A stretch of 64,000 nucleotides of DNA from Balanoglossus misakiensis (GCA_040954595.2 CM082584.2:7626001-7690000); one strand, 5' to 3'. Shown: positions 10,279-24,395, numbered from the stretch's first letter. Translations and numbers: made by a program. Notes: generated by a model not told the origin, from the letters alone.

Positions 10279-13200
10279 CTGAAAGTGAGACGGAACGGAC
10301 GGTGTTAGGCACACAGTAAATTGGCCACGCGACCACTATAGTATAAAATAGTAGGTCAATGGTAGAACACGGAGATTTCATGGATCATTGTAATGACACA
10401 AATGTTCCCTTGCCACAGCGTCATTCATTAGCCTGGTTTATGTGCAACAGGCTTCCAGAATGCCTAGTAGAGCAAGCAGGGAGGGGAAAAAACGCGGTAC
10501 GTTGATGAACCCTTGCTAGCTCAGTTACCTTAATCATGATGATCTATACTTACCGCTGCCACTGTCCGGCAACTTGTCAAGGCACCTGTAGTAGACATCC
10601 AAGTACTTCTGAGTTCCGGGGCAGGGATCGCCGAAGACGTTGTACGAAGAAGCGACGCTGCAGGTCTCCTTGTCCTTGCAGCGGCTGGACACGACGCCGA
10701 GACTGCTTTCTGCCCTGCAGTCGGTGACCGACCCTTGTCCGCAGACCTCCCTTTCCGTGCGTCCAAAGTTGGCAGACACGACTTTTATCCGGCCGTCGGG
10801 GCATGACAGCGTGGCCGTCTGGTGTTCGCATGCGCGAACGTGTTCACCTGAAATGAGATGGGTGGTACATTAGCAGCATTCTGACGTAATTGCAGCGTAG
10901 TGTGCGGCATTCAAGAACAGGGTGACCGATACAAGCCATCAAACATATACCAACGTTATATTTAATGAATTAACTTCTGCGAACATGATTGTTGGGAATA
11001 ACAGCCAAGTCATTTATACTAGTGTCAATATAATTTATTCATGTTGCAAGCGCGGAAGATGAAGGCATATCTAGCCAAAAGTCATTTCCTTGAAAATAAT
11101 AAGTACCTACCACACACACTAACATCTTGAACCATTTCGGGTTTTACTGGAGTGATGTCATAACTCCATGAGACAATGTCTCCACGTGTTGAGCCAGTGC
11201 ATTCCGTTGCTAGGACGCTGATTTCTTCTGGGGCGAGAACCCTGGCCCACATGTTCAGGAAGGCCAGAGATCCGGTCACGTACATCCACTTGTATTTCCC
11301 AATTTGGAATTTGCCGCCCGCGGGAAGCTGGTAGCCGTCTGCCAGGCCTGCCCCATCTCCTATCTCTTCGCCATCCACATAGACACGCCAAACGCCCCCA
11401 CTCGACGCCCAGGAAACGCAGGTGTGGCGCCAAGTGTCGTCGTCGACCCGGCTCTCGAATCGCGACATTTGCCCGTTGACTTCCAGTTCGCAGTCTGTCG
11501 CAAAGGCAAGGCGATACGCCGACCCGTCACTGTAGGAGAACCACCCGCCTCCATTGTGCGTCGTCTTCGACCAGAAGCAAGCGGTCAAGGCAGACATGAG
11601 CGGCATTGCGTTCATAGTATTCATTTCCGTCGAACCATCGAATGCAACTAACTTTCCTTCATATCCAGATGGCTGCTCACCTGCAAGACAGAAACAGAAA
11701 AAAACAGAGAGTGAGAGAGTAACTGAGTGAGTGAGTGAGTGGCTGGCAAAACGAGAGGCAAGACGTTTTTATAATATTTAGTTTTAAAAAAATCGATTAG
11801 CTGAGAAAATCATGTTTATCAACATTTTATTAGCTAAATATATTGAAACGATCGGATTGGCTACTGCAATCACCACCACCGCCATCACCACCAATTAATA
11901 AGGCCAAGTAACTCACCACAAACTTCCTTGTCAGTTAAAAACTCTTCAGCCAGTGGCACGAGGTCGGTGTCCCAGGCAACAAGAGGACTACTGCTAGCAA
12001 TTTGACCCTCGCATTCGGTTGCAAGGAAAGCAACATCAGCGTCTGGAAGAACGTCACCCCAGAAGTTGAACATGGTTATCGACCCCGAAATCGCCCACCA
12101 TTTCCCCTTCCCCACACTCAGTCGACCGCCCGCTGACAGCGTGTAGCCTGTACCCACGCCGAGGCCGTTGCCGACCCGGACGCCATCTTGGAAGGCCTGC
12201 CACTCGCCATTGGTCGATGCCCAGGTGACGCATGCGTGGTGCCAGTAGTCGTTGAGTATCCAGGCGTTGAATCCTGAGCTGCCGCCGTCTATCTCCAGTC
12301 CGAGTTTCGGCCACACAGCCATGACGTAGGTGCCGCGCGAGTGATAGGTCAACCATCCACCCGAGTTGTGCGCCCCTTTCATCCAAAAGCATGCGCTGAA
12401 TGCCGTCATGCTTGGCATTATGGGAACGGCATCCATGACTTTGTTGTCACCGACATTGGCAACTTTTCCCGCCAGACTGGGAGCTCGTGGTTCTGAAAAC
12501 AAAGAAAAGTAAATGATGATGAACAAAATAGCGTTAAACCACCCACTCTGTATCTGTTACGAACTTTCACAGACGTAATTTACGACCCTCTCCCCATTTG
12601 CCCAGCCCGTCCCTTGAATTACTGCCCCCAAATATGTTTGGTTTCCCAAGATGACAAGGACGCATAAATCGCGGTTAAACTTACCACACACATTAACGTC
12701 TTGAATCTTGTCGGAGCTTACTGATGTAATGTCAGAATTCCACGACACAAGGTTTCCAAGTGTAGACCCAACGCAGTCACTTCCAAAGTTGACCATTTCT
12801 TCTGAGGTGAGAACTCTGTCCCACATATTGAGAAATGCCAACGACCCGGTCGCATACCACCACTTGTTCTTTCCAATCTGGAACTTCCCGCCAGCGGGCA
12901 ATTGGTAACCAGTCGCCAGGCCCGACCCTGCACCAATCATGACGTCGTCAACCGTCACCTGCCAAGCGCCCTCGCTCGACGACCACGAAACGCAGGAGTG
13001 GTGCCAAAAGCCAGTGTTGATGTCATTCTCAAAGCTCGACGTTTGGGCGTTGATTTCTAGTTCACAGTCTGTCGTATAGGCAAGGTGGTACGCCGCGCCG
13101 TCACTGTAGGAGAACCACCCACCCGAGTTGTGCGTCGTCTTCGACCAGAAACAAGCCGTCATGGCAGAGATTGGTGGCATCGTATTCGTGGTAGACATTT

Positions 13201-16200
13201 CAGTGGAGCCGTCCAAGAGAACGGATTTGTCTGCAAACTCTGTCGGTCGTTCAGCTGTAAAGCAAAAAAAGAAGAATATTGTGCATCGTGAGTGCCAGTT
13301 TTATTTTGCCAGTACCAATTATTTAGCCGGTAGAACACATGCGATAGTTCACGATATGCTTTATATCAGAGTCCATGAACAAGCATGCAAATGCAGACAC
13401 TGGGTCAGTAATAGGCCTACTAAGTGTGGTTATTCAACGCCAGAAGGTCCATAGCAATACATAACAATGAGCACCACTGTCAGGTATTTGGATATACACT
13501 GTAGATGGAGTTGACCCTGATTCTCAAACAACATCTGGTTTATAGGGTTTCAATTTTTTTATCATGCGTTACCGTTATTTCATCGGGACAAAAAAACTCA
13601 CCACAGACATGGTCTTCGCTCAAAAACTCTGCGGCCAGCGGTACAAGGTCGGAGTCCCAAGATACCACATTCCCGGGGAAGTTTCCGTTACAGTCGGCCG
13701 TCAGCGCGGTGACCTCGTCGTTCGGCAGAACTCTGTCCCAGAAGTTGAACATGGTCAGCGACGCAGCAATGGCCCACTGCTTCCCCTTCCCGACGCTCAG
13801 CAGCCCGCCGGGTGGGAACTCGTAGCCGGTGGCCAAGTCCAGACCGTTTCCGATTTTGACACCGTCCATGAACACCTGCCACTCTCCGCTGCTCGACTGC
13901 CACGTGATGCACACGTGACGCCAGTAGCCGTCGAGAACCCAGGCGTCGAATCCCGAGCCTTTGCCGTCGATCTCCATCTCCAGTTTGGGCCACACCGCCA
14001 TGACGTACGTCCCGCGCGAGGAGTACGTGAACCACCCGCCGGAGTTGTGCGTTCCTCTGGCCCAGAGGCAGCCGCTGAATTCAGTCAGTCTCGGTACCGT
14101 GGATACAGCGTCCAGGATTTTGTTGTCGCCGACGTGGGCAATCCTCCCGCGAAGACCGGACTTTCGTGGCTCTGAAACCATTCAATAGAAACGAAATGTC
14201 AGATTGTGAACAGAGTAGATTTACACTGAAACATCGCCCACGTTAAAGTAAAAGTCGACACGCCATTTAAACGGAACAATTTGGACATGTCACGATGATT
14301 ATACACCAGCCAGATCAGGACATCACTTCTTGGTACATGTATATTGGAAATTTTGTTGCAAAGATCAGACGGGGGCATTCTGATGTCCCGTATAAACCTG
14401 CCGCATTGATTAACTACCACAGAAATTTTTGCTTCTAAAGATTACAACTCACCACAGGTATCTGAAGGGAATACAGGATGATGGTTTGGTATCTGGCTCT
14501 GCACACTAAATTCTCTCATGCTCCAAGAGACAACATCGCCCTCTGTCGATCCCGTGCAGTCGCTGGCCAGAGACAGCACCTCGCCGGCCGTCAGTACTCG
14601 ACTCCAAATGTTGAAATTGGTGATGTCGGCTTCTATGCCGAGGCTCCACGGGTGCCCGGCGTTGTTCTGCCCGCGCCCCAGACTCAGCAGTCCGCTGCTC
14701 GGAATGACGTGACCTTTGGCCAGGCCGACCCCCGACGAAATGAGAACGCCGTCTCTGAAGAACTGCCAGGCGCCGTTGCCGCTGCTCCAGGTGACGGTGA
14801 TCGAGTGCCAGGCGCCGTCGTTCATCGCGAAGACGCTCGACGCTGGTCCCGCAGTGCCGTGGACGTACAGCGCCATGTTGTTGAGGTTTCTGACGGCCAA
14901 TTCGTCGCCTGTCGCATTCGTTGAGTAGGAAAATAGGGAATCTACGTGCCCCCCTGTTACACGAATCCATACGCTGACGGTCACGTCGGTCAATTGTACT
15001 TTTAAGGGTTCGATTAGTAAAACAGCAACAGATTTATTGGCGGCGACCATTTGACCGTTGAGGGTAGCTCTCTTTATTTCTGTAAAGCGATTAAAAAAAC
15101 CAAATAATCAAATATTAGGAAAGTTACACGACTGATATGATTAATCTTTTTTCCCAGTTCTGTTAAATGTTGAAATGACACCACCGAAATTCGCCACGAC
15201 GCTATCTGGCAAACAAACTTAACGGTGCCGTTGAAGACAAGTTTGATTGAGTTCCATACAAGAAATGATATGAATATACGTCAATAGTCTCATCGACGAT
15301 GAAAAACAAACAAACAAACAATCAAACAAATGGACATTGCAGTTCTTACCGCGTTGGCAAATAAATCCGCGATGATTATCACAGCTGGCGTCATCAAACG
15401 TGAAATCTTTCGATCTGAAATGTGAAAAAAATTGGTATTACAACACCGATCATCGAGAACAACACGCCCGCCCGTTTGCCCTGCATGCTTGCATTTGTAG
15501 ATCTGACATCGAGAAAGTTTCCCTATTCCCTATATACGACCCAATCGCTTCCCCCATCGTGTAAACGACCGTCTCTTCAACCATGTTAAAATAAGTTTCT
15601 TTATCAACTGATAACGATTAAAATTTATACAATGGCCCTGTTTCCTATGAACTGGACTGATGGAAACAATCGATGGTCAGTACATTCCTTATGCACATCC
15701 CTAGACTAGCCCAGTAGTCGCTTGGGGAATTTTAAATCTCAATACTATTTGTGTTTTCGGTGTTTTTTTGTCTTAATAAATAATTGCAATACTTTTTGCG
15801 CGCATGCTTGCCTTAAGCGTGTTTTTGGTAGTGAGGCGAGTTTCGACTTTGGGACTGAGCTTGTGGTTTCGGGTATAGCGTCGACCAAGCTATGGGCCTA
15901 CGCGTTCCCTACACATAATGAAGCCCATAGACTTGGAGCAAGTCTAGCACAGCCCCAAAAGACTCACCTGAGCATGAGACACTCCTGGTTTCCCCCGTGG
16001 TTGTTTGGCTCGCCAGAATCCCAGTTGAAGTACTCCATTTCTTCCCCGTTGACTGTCTGCCAGACGTTTCTCCCTTTGGGATAGCGTCTGCCGTCGAAGT
16101 GGAACGACGGGTGGTTGTCCAGACCCAGGCTCTTCAAATACCCGACTAAGTATTCGTGCGTCTCGCGGTTCAGTATCTTCGCCAGGGACATGCCGTGACC

Positions 16201-19200
16201 GTGGCAAATTTCCTTGGCTGTCTCCATGTCCGTCTTCATTATGAACGGTGTGTACGCAAAATCGCTGGGAGGGCGCCCTGTAACACGAAAGTAGCAGATG
16301 TTTTTCGGTCGGTCAGCAGACTACATTTTCCAGGTCATTTTTTACTGGTGCGAGGTAGTTTAAGTTTATCACCGACGCAGATATTTAAAAACAACTGAAA
16401 ACGTCTTGAAATGGCTTTTGTCTAAATCCATAACTACTAGTAATTTTACTATACTTACCGTATCCGTTTTCTTGGTGGCAATTCTCTTCATCTACGCAAA
16501 CGCACTTTCTACTAATGCATCTCTGGGGGGAGAAAACAACACAAATGATTTTTATGTTGCTATGTTTTCAAAACAGTGATTTGATCCAGTTGGCGGCATA
16601 TTTTTGATTGTCTGTTATTAAATGATACTAAAACATACAGAGGGGCAAAATTCGACTTTCAGGTAATAATAACACGTTATACATAATCGCTAAAGCGTTG
16701 CATACCTTTCCCGGGCCACATGCGGTCCCTTCCAAGGACCAATCCCAGAATGGACAAGTACCGTCGTCAAAACCACAATACATGAGACATTCGGCTCCCT
16801 CTTTGTAGTTCTGCAGAAATTGTCAAAGAAAGTATTTTTCTTTTGCGTTAGGTGTTGGAAATTCGCCGGTGCGCGCGTGTGTGCATGCCAAACGTGCGAA
16901 TTTTGTACAAGAAAGCCAAAACGACAACCTCCAAATATGCAAATTACGGCATGACACGTAAACACGTTTCTGTTCGTGTACGCCGGTTCCCATGCACTCA
17001 TTACCTGCACCAGTTGCGTTTTCCAGGGGCACTCTCCGTAGCTGTGCGTAAGGCCGATGGCTTTGCATTGCTGGTCGGGCGGGAAAACTTGCCCTGCCAA
17101 GACACGCTTGCCTTCGAATCCCGGCCAGGGCCATGTCGTCACCTCGCTCGGTTTATCAAGAACGCATCGGGGAGGATCGCTGGAACATATACAAGCGTTT
17201 AGAAAGATTCAGTCATTTCCCAAAATAATGTGTGCGTACTGTGTATACGAGTATTTTGAGATCACCGCACATGAGCGCTGGTTCGCTGTCGCTGTGAAAG
17301 ACACCCCCCTGTCCAAAGAAACAACGGGCCTTTATCATTTGCGTTGAACGTAAATAGAGCATACTAGTACTTTGCCATACCACGGCACGATATACCATAT
17401 ACAGCACATATACCGGTAACTATGTCTTTGGATATATAAGTAAATTGGTGTGAACGATTTCACCGTGATTTGGAACGGCCTTCACACGAGTTTACAACAC
17501 AAATTACCTGAAGTAATTTCGAAGCTCTTCTCGGTTACATTGCGTTACTTTTATAAACCCGCCAGACATGTATCCAAGCTCTGTTGATCCGGGACATTTT
17601 TCAGAATCGTGATTCATACCAAGCCTGCGAAAAGATAAAAACAACAAAACAAATTAATAGAATACTCGTGGTGATATTATACACATTTTCTTAAAACATG
17701 TTTAGATTTGATAAGACACCTGAATATGTCACGCATCATAGACTTACGAGTGTCCTATTTCGTGGCCCAAGCACCTCACTGCTTTGTAGGTTGGACAGAG
17801 GGCGGCACCCCCGCACATTGCTGCTATTTGACCAAGCCCGCCAACATCGTCGTTATCCCACTTTGTGCTGCAAGGAAGGAAGGTATAAACAATAAGTAAA
17901 TATTGCAAATTTCATAATGGGTTATTGATTCAAATAAACTGCTTCCAGTCCAGGTTCTGAACATAAGCTTTCGACTGGGATTATCACCATCACCATCGGC
18001 AAAAACGCATACCAGATGTTTATAGCAACAACAACAACAATGGGTTTTTAGTGACCCAAGAGTGTTACTTACTCAGTAAAAAAGAACGAATAGTCGAAGT
18101 GCAGAGGACTGTTCTCGTCGTCCACATTGATCTTCCTGGCCCACTGCGTGAAAAGGCTCAGTCGATCGTATACGTCTGGCGCAACGTCCAGGAAAGGTTG
18201 ACACTGCAGATGGAACGGGAAAGACGTGAATAAGTACAAGATAAGTGATCAGCATAACGAAATTAGCATATTCCTCTTTACACCGTACAGCTGCGTTTCC
18301 ACAGCGATGAATCCGCATGCCCTCGTCCCCTTGTCTGAAGAACGGCTCGAATCAAGTCAGAAAAACCAATCATCGTGCAATTGTGACAAAACGGTGGGGG
18401 GGGGGATCAAATTTGAATCGTGGGGAGATATTTACCGTGTCTTGGTCGACGAGGATGAGTCGCACCAGTCGGAGGTTCAGGTCAATCTCTTCCATGGACG
18501 GATGTTTGTAAGTTGTCGCAACCTGTTGTACACAGACAATGAAGCATTTAGCAAGCTCTTTGACAACATACAGACCACTTTGACTGTCACACCGCGCCAT
18601 TCGTCTCGAACAGAAAGTTCATCAAACAGAGGCCATGACCCAGAGCAAACTTAACAGCGTGTTGGGGCAGTTAGCATTATTTAAACTATTTTGTACCCGT
18701 CTCACATTCTAACAATTGTAATGCGCCCTCAACCCCAGCTCCATAATACACCCATCTTACCAGGTTCATCATAGCCAATGTGAGCGGCACGGTGTCGTTC
18801 CCCCACTTCTCCATAGCGGCTTTGTCGAGGGCGACCATCACTTCCGGGTAAAGTGGCTGCGTCACACGCTTCGGTTCGCCGTCTCGAAGTGTGCCGCTGG
18901 ATGAAGCTTTCTTGACCGCGACGCCTGGTAGAACGAATAATGCCATGTAAGTTGAGTGGAATTAAATCCGACGGGAATAATTGTAAATTGCCCCGGGCAA
19001 AGTAAGCGTATCCTAGTCCATTATTTTTCATCAGAATAAGCACACGCGTCAAATATGTTTAGTAAGTAGACTTAGTCTGAACTTTAAAAGTTTGTGTCAT
19101 AATTGTCATCGTCATCATCATCATCACCATCATCATCATCATCGTCATCGTCATCATCATCGTCATCATCATCACCATCGAACTAACCTGCAGGTGGCGA

Positions 19201-20636
19201 CAGGCTCTTAAACACTGACGCGTCAAAGTTGTCGTCAAGCTTGAAAGCTATGTGAGGTGTCTCGCCATTATCCGTGCTGCGGACGGAACGCACTGAACGC
19301 CTATGCTCTTCTCGGATTGGTTGCAGAAAAAGGGTGTAGTCACCAATAAGCCAACCACGCTGTAAGCGAAAATAGCGAGTATTGATTATGGCTAAATTAG
19401 GGAGTGTCGATCGTATTAGTAGATAAATATATAGGGAGTGTCGATCATAGCTTAAATAGCCGAAATAGGGCGTGTCGGACATAACTAACGAGGACACGAG
19501 GTAATGCTTCTTTGGGCCAATCCCAATCATTGTAACGGCGAAATAGAGCCATAAAGAAGTGAATTCTTGTAAGTAACTGACAAGCTCTGTGGTTGGCCAC
19601 TGGAGCACGTCACTTCATATGTGGCCCAATTAACGTCATGAATAGTCGTATTTACCACGTCATTGCCGTCACAGGCTTTCAACGCCACGAGCGAACTTTC
19701 GACGTCCGGCAGGTAGCCGCTGAGAAAGCACGTCTTATCCTGGTCCACTGGAAACGCATCCCAACGTATGCCGCCGTCGCCGCAGTACTCAACGAATGGC
19801 GCGTCGAAAAAATCTGACGATGAATAAAGAAAATGTTCAAATATAAATTTCAGTGGTGGGCTTGGTAGTTCAAAACAAAGTCGATGAAATAGAATTGTAG
19901 TCTTCAGACGTAATCGCTGAAAGCATGCGAGTTTAATACTAATGCAAATTCGGAGTCAGTGTGCGGAAGGGGAGTGCATGGTGATTATTGTCCCATGCTG
20001 AAGAAAACAGCATAGGCCTGTACACAATAATGCTCAAGCCTTACCTCCACTACGCTTCAAACGGAGATTGAATGTGTCGCCGAACGCTTCAATTGTCATG
20101 TGACTTGACTCCGACTCGTCCAACACGCCGTCTCTTCTCCATCGGTGACTGGTTCTCGGGTAAACGATGTCGTATTTCGTGGGAACTTGGATGGGAAGAG
20201 AGAAAAAGTCGTGTGTTATACTCAACTAACAGACGATTCCTTGGCGTTGTCGGTATTTAACGAAACAGTAAATACGAATTAGACGATTGCTTACGTTGAG
20301 GACAAAAATGTTGTATTGTTCTTACCAGAGCTGTGACCACTCCGTTCTGCGTATTCCTTAACAACGTGATTTGGAAGTATCTGTAAAAAAAGGACAAAAG
20401 GAGCATACATGGTGATTTTTCGGCTACTCTGTGACGAGCACTGGTATTACAAATCATCATTTGGTTTACTGCGGAACACAGCAATAAGTACATCATAAGT
20501 CACGAGGCTGAAAAATACGGCAGGCATCGCCTTGCGAGAGAGCGGATCCACGAACAGACAATTTGGCCTGAAACTTTACCTGCGATTCGGTCAGTTGTAT
20601 CGCCAGCAAGACGAGTAAGCCCAACGGGAACACCAT
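10001..20636 (-). CDS. secreted ADAMTS-like metalloprotease fused to C-type lectin, five pentraxin/LamG-like and two SUEL lectin domains
   Basis: Twenty-two coding exons (20636-20580, 20380-20326, 20185-20045, 19813-19656, 19359-19188, 18924-18761, 18522-18436, 18203-18073, 17867-17748, 17624-17508, 17179-17005, 16810-16706, 16522-16459, 16277-15968, 15414-15350, 15079-14453, 14171-13602, 13254-12685, 12492-11917, 11680-11111, 10847-10554, 10278-10001) join by GT-AG splicing into 5406 nt, 1801 residues, with no stop or phase conflict. Order: signal peptide 1-19; reprolysin-type prodomain 20 to about 214; zinc protease about 215-401 with HEIGHSLGMNHD (357-368) and Met-turn Met381; disintegrin-like/Cys-rich 402-516; C-type lectin 517-640; five pentraxin/LamG-like domains 642-1611; SUEL lectins 1613-1709 and 1711-1801. 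It lacks the TSP1 repeats, spacer and Cys-rich tail of true ADAMTS proteins. No transmembrane segment follows the signal peptide, so it is probably secreted. It is likely a zinc endopeptidase targeted by carbohydrate binding; the substrate is unknown. Confidence 0.9.
10279..10553 (-). other. intron between the two SUEL exons
   Basis: Phase-1 intron (AGCG|gtaag to tttcag|GC). No other feature seen. Confidence 0.8.
10554..10847 (-). other. SUEL (rhamnose-binding type) lectin domain 1
   Basis: Residues 1613-1709, a single exon with phase-1 introns on both sides. Motifs: ACEHQTATLSCPDG, NFGR (Tyr of YGR replaced by Phe), FGDPCPGTQKYLDVYYRC. The domain is followed by a short Pro/Ser/Gly linker. 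Confidence 0.9.
11111..11680 (-). other. pentraxin/LamG-like domain 5 (subtype b)
   Basis: Residues 1423-1611 in one phase 1-1 exon. HTCVSWAS matches the pentraxin signature H-x-C-x-[ST]-W-x-[ST]. The subtype-b start FDGSTEMNTMNAMP and the block WSKTTHNGGGWFSYSDGSAY closely match domain 3. Confidence 0.85.
11917..12492 (-). other. pentraxin/LamG-like domain 4 (subtype a)
   Basis: Residues 1231-1421, one phase 1-1 exon. Pentraxin signature HACVTWAS. The subtype-a block SRGTYVMAVWPKLGLEIDG closely matches domain 2. Confidence 0.85.
12685..13254 (-). other. pentraxin/LamG-like domain 3 (subtype b)
   Basis: Residues 1041-1229, one phase 1-1 exon. Signature HSCVSWSS, block WSKTTHNSGGWFSYSDGAAY. 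The exon has exactly the same length (570 bp) as domains 2 and 5. Confidence 0.85.
13602..14171 (-). other. pentraxin/LamG-like domain 2 (subtype a)
   Basis: Residues 851-1039, one phase 1-1 exon. Signature HVCITWQS, block SRGTYVMAVWPKLEMEIDG. Its antisense strand is open for about 200 codons, a coincidental shadow. Confidence 0.85.
14453..15079 (-). other. pentraxin/LamG-like domain 1 (divergent founder type)
   Basis: Residues 642-849, one phase 1-1 exon of 627 bp. The equivalent of the pentraxin signature reads WHSITVTWSS, lacking the His and Cys present in domains 2-5. It still has the GAWQFFRDG strand and the GDVVSWS ending of the series. Confidence 0.8.
15350..16277 (-). other. C-type lectin domain (two exons)
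   Basis: Residues 517-640 from exons 16277-15968 and 15414-15350. Four conserved Cys fit the CTLD disulfides (540-638, 615-630). The Ca2+/sugar loop has EPN (605-607), the mannose-type motif. The usual WND is replaced by FDD (625-627). The domain starts right after the Cys-rich region and is flanked by phase-1 introns, so it is an inserted module of the same protein. Confidence 0.9.
16459..17179 (-). other. disintegrin-like / Cys-rich region of the protease (three exons)
   Basis: Residues 402-516. It begins PPRCVLDKPS, continues with LAGQVFPPDQQCKAIG, and ends GTACGPGKRCISRKCV. These correspond to the CLLDxP, LPGxxYDxxxQCxxxFG and DGTxCGxGKxCxxGxCV landmarks that follow the catalytic domain of ADAMTS proteases. 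Where an ADAMTS would have its first TSP1 repeat, the chain goes into the C-type lectin domain. Confidence 0.8.
17508..18924 (-). other. M12B zinc metalloprotease domain (exons 6-10)
   Basis: Residues 195-401. It opens after EPKR (211-214) with PLYPEVMVALDKAAMEKWG and continues through LTLAMMNL. The helix encoding the zinc site is split by the intron between exons 9 and 10: HEIGHS|LGMNHD, with Glu358 catalytic and His357, His361 and His367 as zinc ligands. Met381 in GYMSGG is the Met-turn. All catalytic residues are present, so an active protease is expected. Confidence 0.9.
19105..19186. repeat. imperfect (ATC)n microsatellite
   Basis: Mixed ATC/GTC/ACC triplets lying directly after the exon 5 splice donor of the protease-lectin gene (exon ends at 19188). 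Confidence 0.9.
19188..20636 (-). other. signal peptide and prodomain exons 1-5
   Basis: Exon 1 encodes MVFPLGLLVLLAIQLTESQ, a clean signal peptide. Exons 2-5 carry reprolysin-propeptide landmarks: YDIVYPRTS, EAFGDTFNLRLK, TCFLSGYLPDVESSLVALKACDG and GDYTLFLQPI. Two overlapping minimal RxxR sites (RSVR at 158-161 and 161-164) could be cut by proprotein convertases. Confidence 0.85.
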
Positions 20637-22137
20637 CTTCCCCCAAACTTTTCCCCCGGACTCAAGTGAGCCTCTTTGCTCCAGGTAGGCTGTATATATA
20701 GCCAAGTGTTGAATAGCTCCACAGGTGACAAACGACAAGTTTTGAATGGTTCCATGGGTGACGTGCGATCGATGCAAATTATCCGGCGCAGTCATTGACG
20801 TTGTTAATTGCGACAGTGCGTTGAAATGCTAAAACTGAATTTCGGAGGGAGATTTCATTTCAAAACAACATGTGAAAAAAATCCCTGGGGAACATTGTTA
20901 TGTAAATTTTCTATTCACAAGCCATTGTTCTAATTACATGTATTATTCAATCACACACTTTAGTAATTCTCAAACTGTCCATTTTGACATACCAATCTTC
21001 GGCCGCGTTCCCATTGGCCAAATTCAAACTGTAACTCATTCTCGCACATCTGGAGAAATTTTGGCGCCGCATTTGTGGCATTTTTACTTAGCATATATAA
21101 TTATAGACATTCCGAGGACAAACGAAGGCTCATTATTATCGTTGATGAGTCCGTGGTAAGCTTACTATAGTGTCTTTTCATGGTATTCGACTCAAAAGTT
21201 AATTTGATTCACAAGTCACCCTGTCGACGATGGGAGGCTCAATATCGTCGATTTAGATGTAAGCTTCTCTTTTCATGTGTTAATGTTACCGCTTGTTACG
21301 TACTACAGGCGAGAATACACTGCATAAACTGTGTGTGTTTATGTTTCCAAAGCTTTCAAACTCCGATGTGTAGAATAGCTTGCAAAATACTTTAGTTTTG
21401 CAACTCCTTTGCAAAGGGACCGATGGTCTTGAGATGCAATAAACAATACTATTGGTGGTGGAGGCCCATTACCGTTGATTCTCTCTCGTTAGCTTAATTA
21501 ATTAACGGGCCACTGATGATCGCTGATTTCAAGTCAGCCAGCCAGTGAACCAATCACATTTACAATAGCCATTCAAGACGAAGTCATTGTTAACAGTGAT
21601 TGATTGTCTCGGTTGTTTTGCGCTGTCTTCTTCAAGATTACTTTCTGACATTATTTCCAAAGTAATGCCAAACAAAGTTGCTGAAAGCTGGCCACAAATT
21701 CTGATCTCGGCAAGAGCTTGCTGTGTACAATGTGACGTCAATTTGTTTATTTATTTGTACAGCTTTGAATTATATGACATATGTCCATAAATACTGCCAC
21801 AAAACACGTATTTAGATACGGCGTATGTTGGCCTGACCTGATTTTAGGTAAATGACGTCAATTTGAACTGGGTCACCTCCGACTCAACCCAGGAGTCTCA
21901 GGTCATCATGCTCAGTCTGTGCGTTACTTCCCTGTTTCCATAGCTGGACAACATCGAGTTTAAAAGCGCGCGACAACGAGTTACCGAGTCTTCCGTCAGG
22001 TGGACGTTGATAAGAGGGGTCGGGCAATCATTGTGAGCTAGCAAACTGACACCTAGGCCCACAGACGTGCTGTCGAGAGGTGACAACCTGGGCTCAAAGT
22101 TCCATAGTTATTACACCACCGCCGGGTTTCAGTCCAA
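20637..22137. other. divergent intergenic region, protease-lectin gene / dioxygenase
   Basis: Shared 5' flank of two divergent genes. Only the TATA box for the minus-strand gene is convincing. No exon or repeat recognised. Confidence 0.5.
20693..20700 (-). promoter_or_regulatory. TATA box of the protease-lectin gene
   Basis: TATATATA on the minus strand ends 57 bp upstream of the ATG at 20636. Transcription about 30 bp downstream would leave a short 5' UTR and exclude the in-frame ATG further upstream (20795). This supports the signal-peptide start. Confidence 0.6.

Positions 22138-24395
<2,258 letters not shown>

Noticed and set aside
13564-14175. 203-codon plus-strand ORF and similar ORFs opposite the pentraxin-like exons
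   Set aside because: These are antisense shadows of GC-rich coding exons; the minus-strand reading has domain motifs and splice sites, the plus-strand reading has none.
20637-20795. Upstream in-frame ATG at 20795 as start of the protease-lectin protein
   Set aside because: It lies upstream of a TATA box at 20693-20700, and would bury the clean signal peptide behind about 50 non-hydrophobic residues.
21141-21156. Hammerhead ribozyme core suggested by GTTGATGAGTCCGTGG
   Set aside because: The required CTGATGA is imperfect, and no stem II followed by GAAA and closing helices is found.
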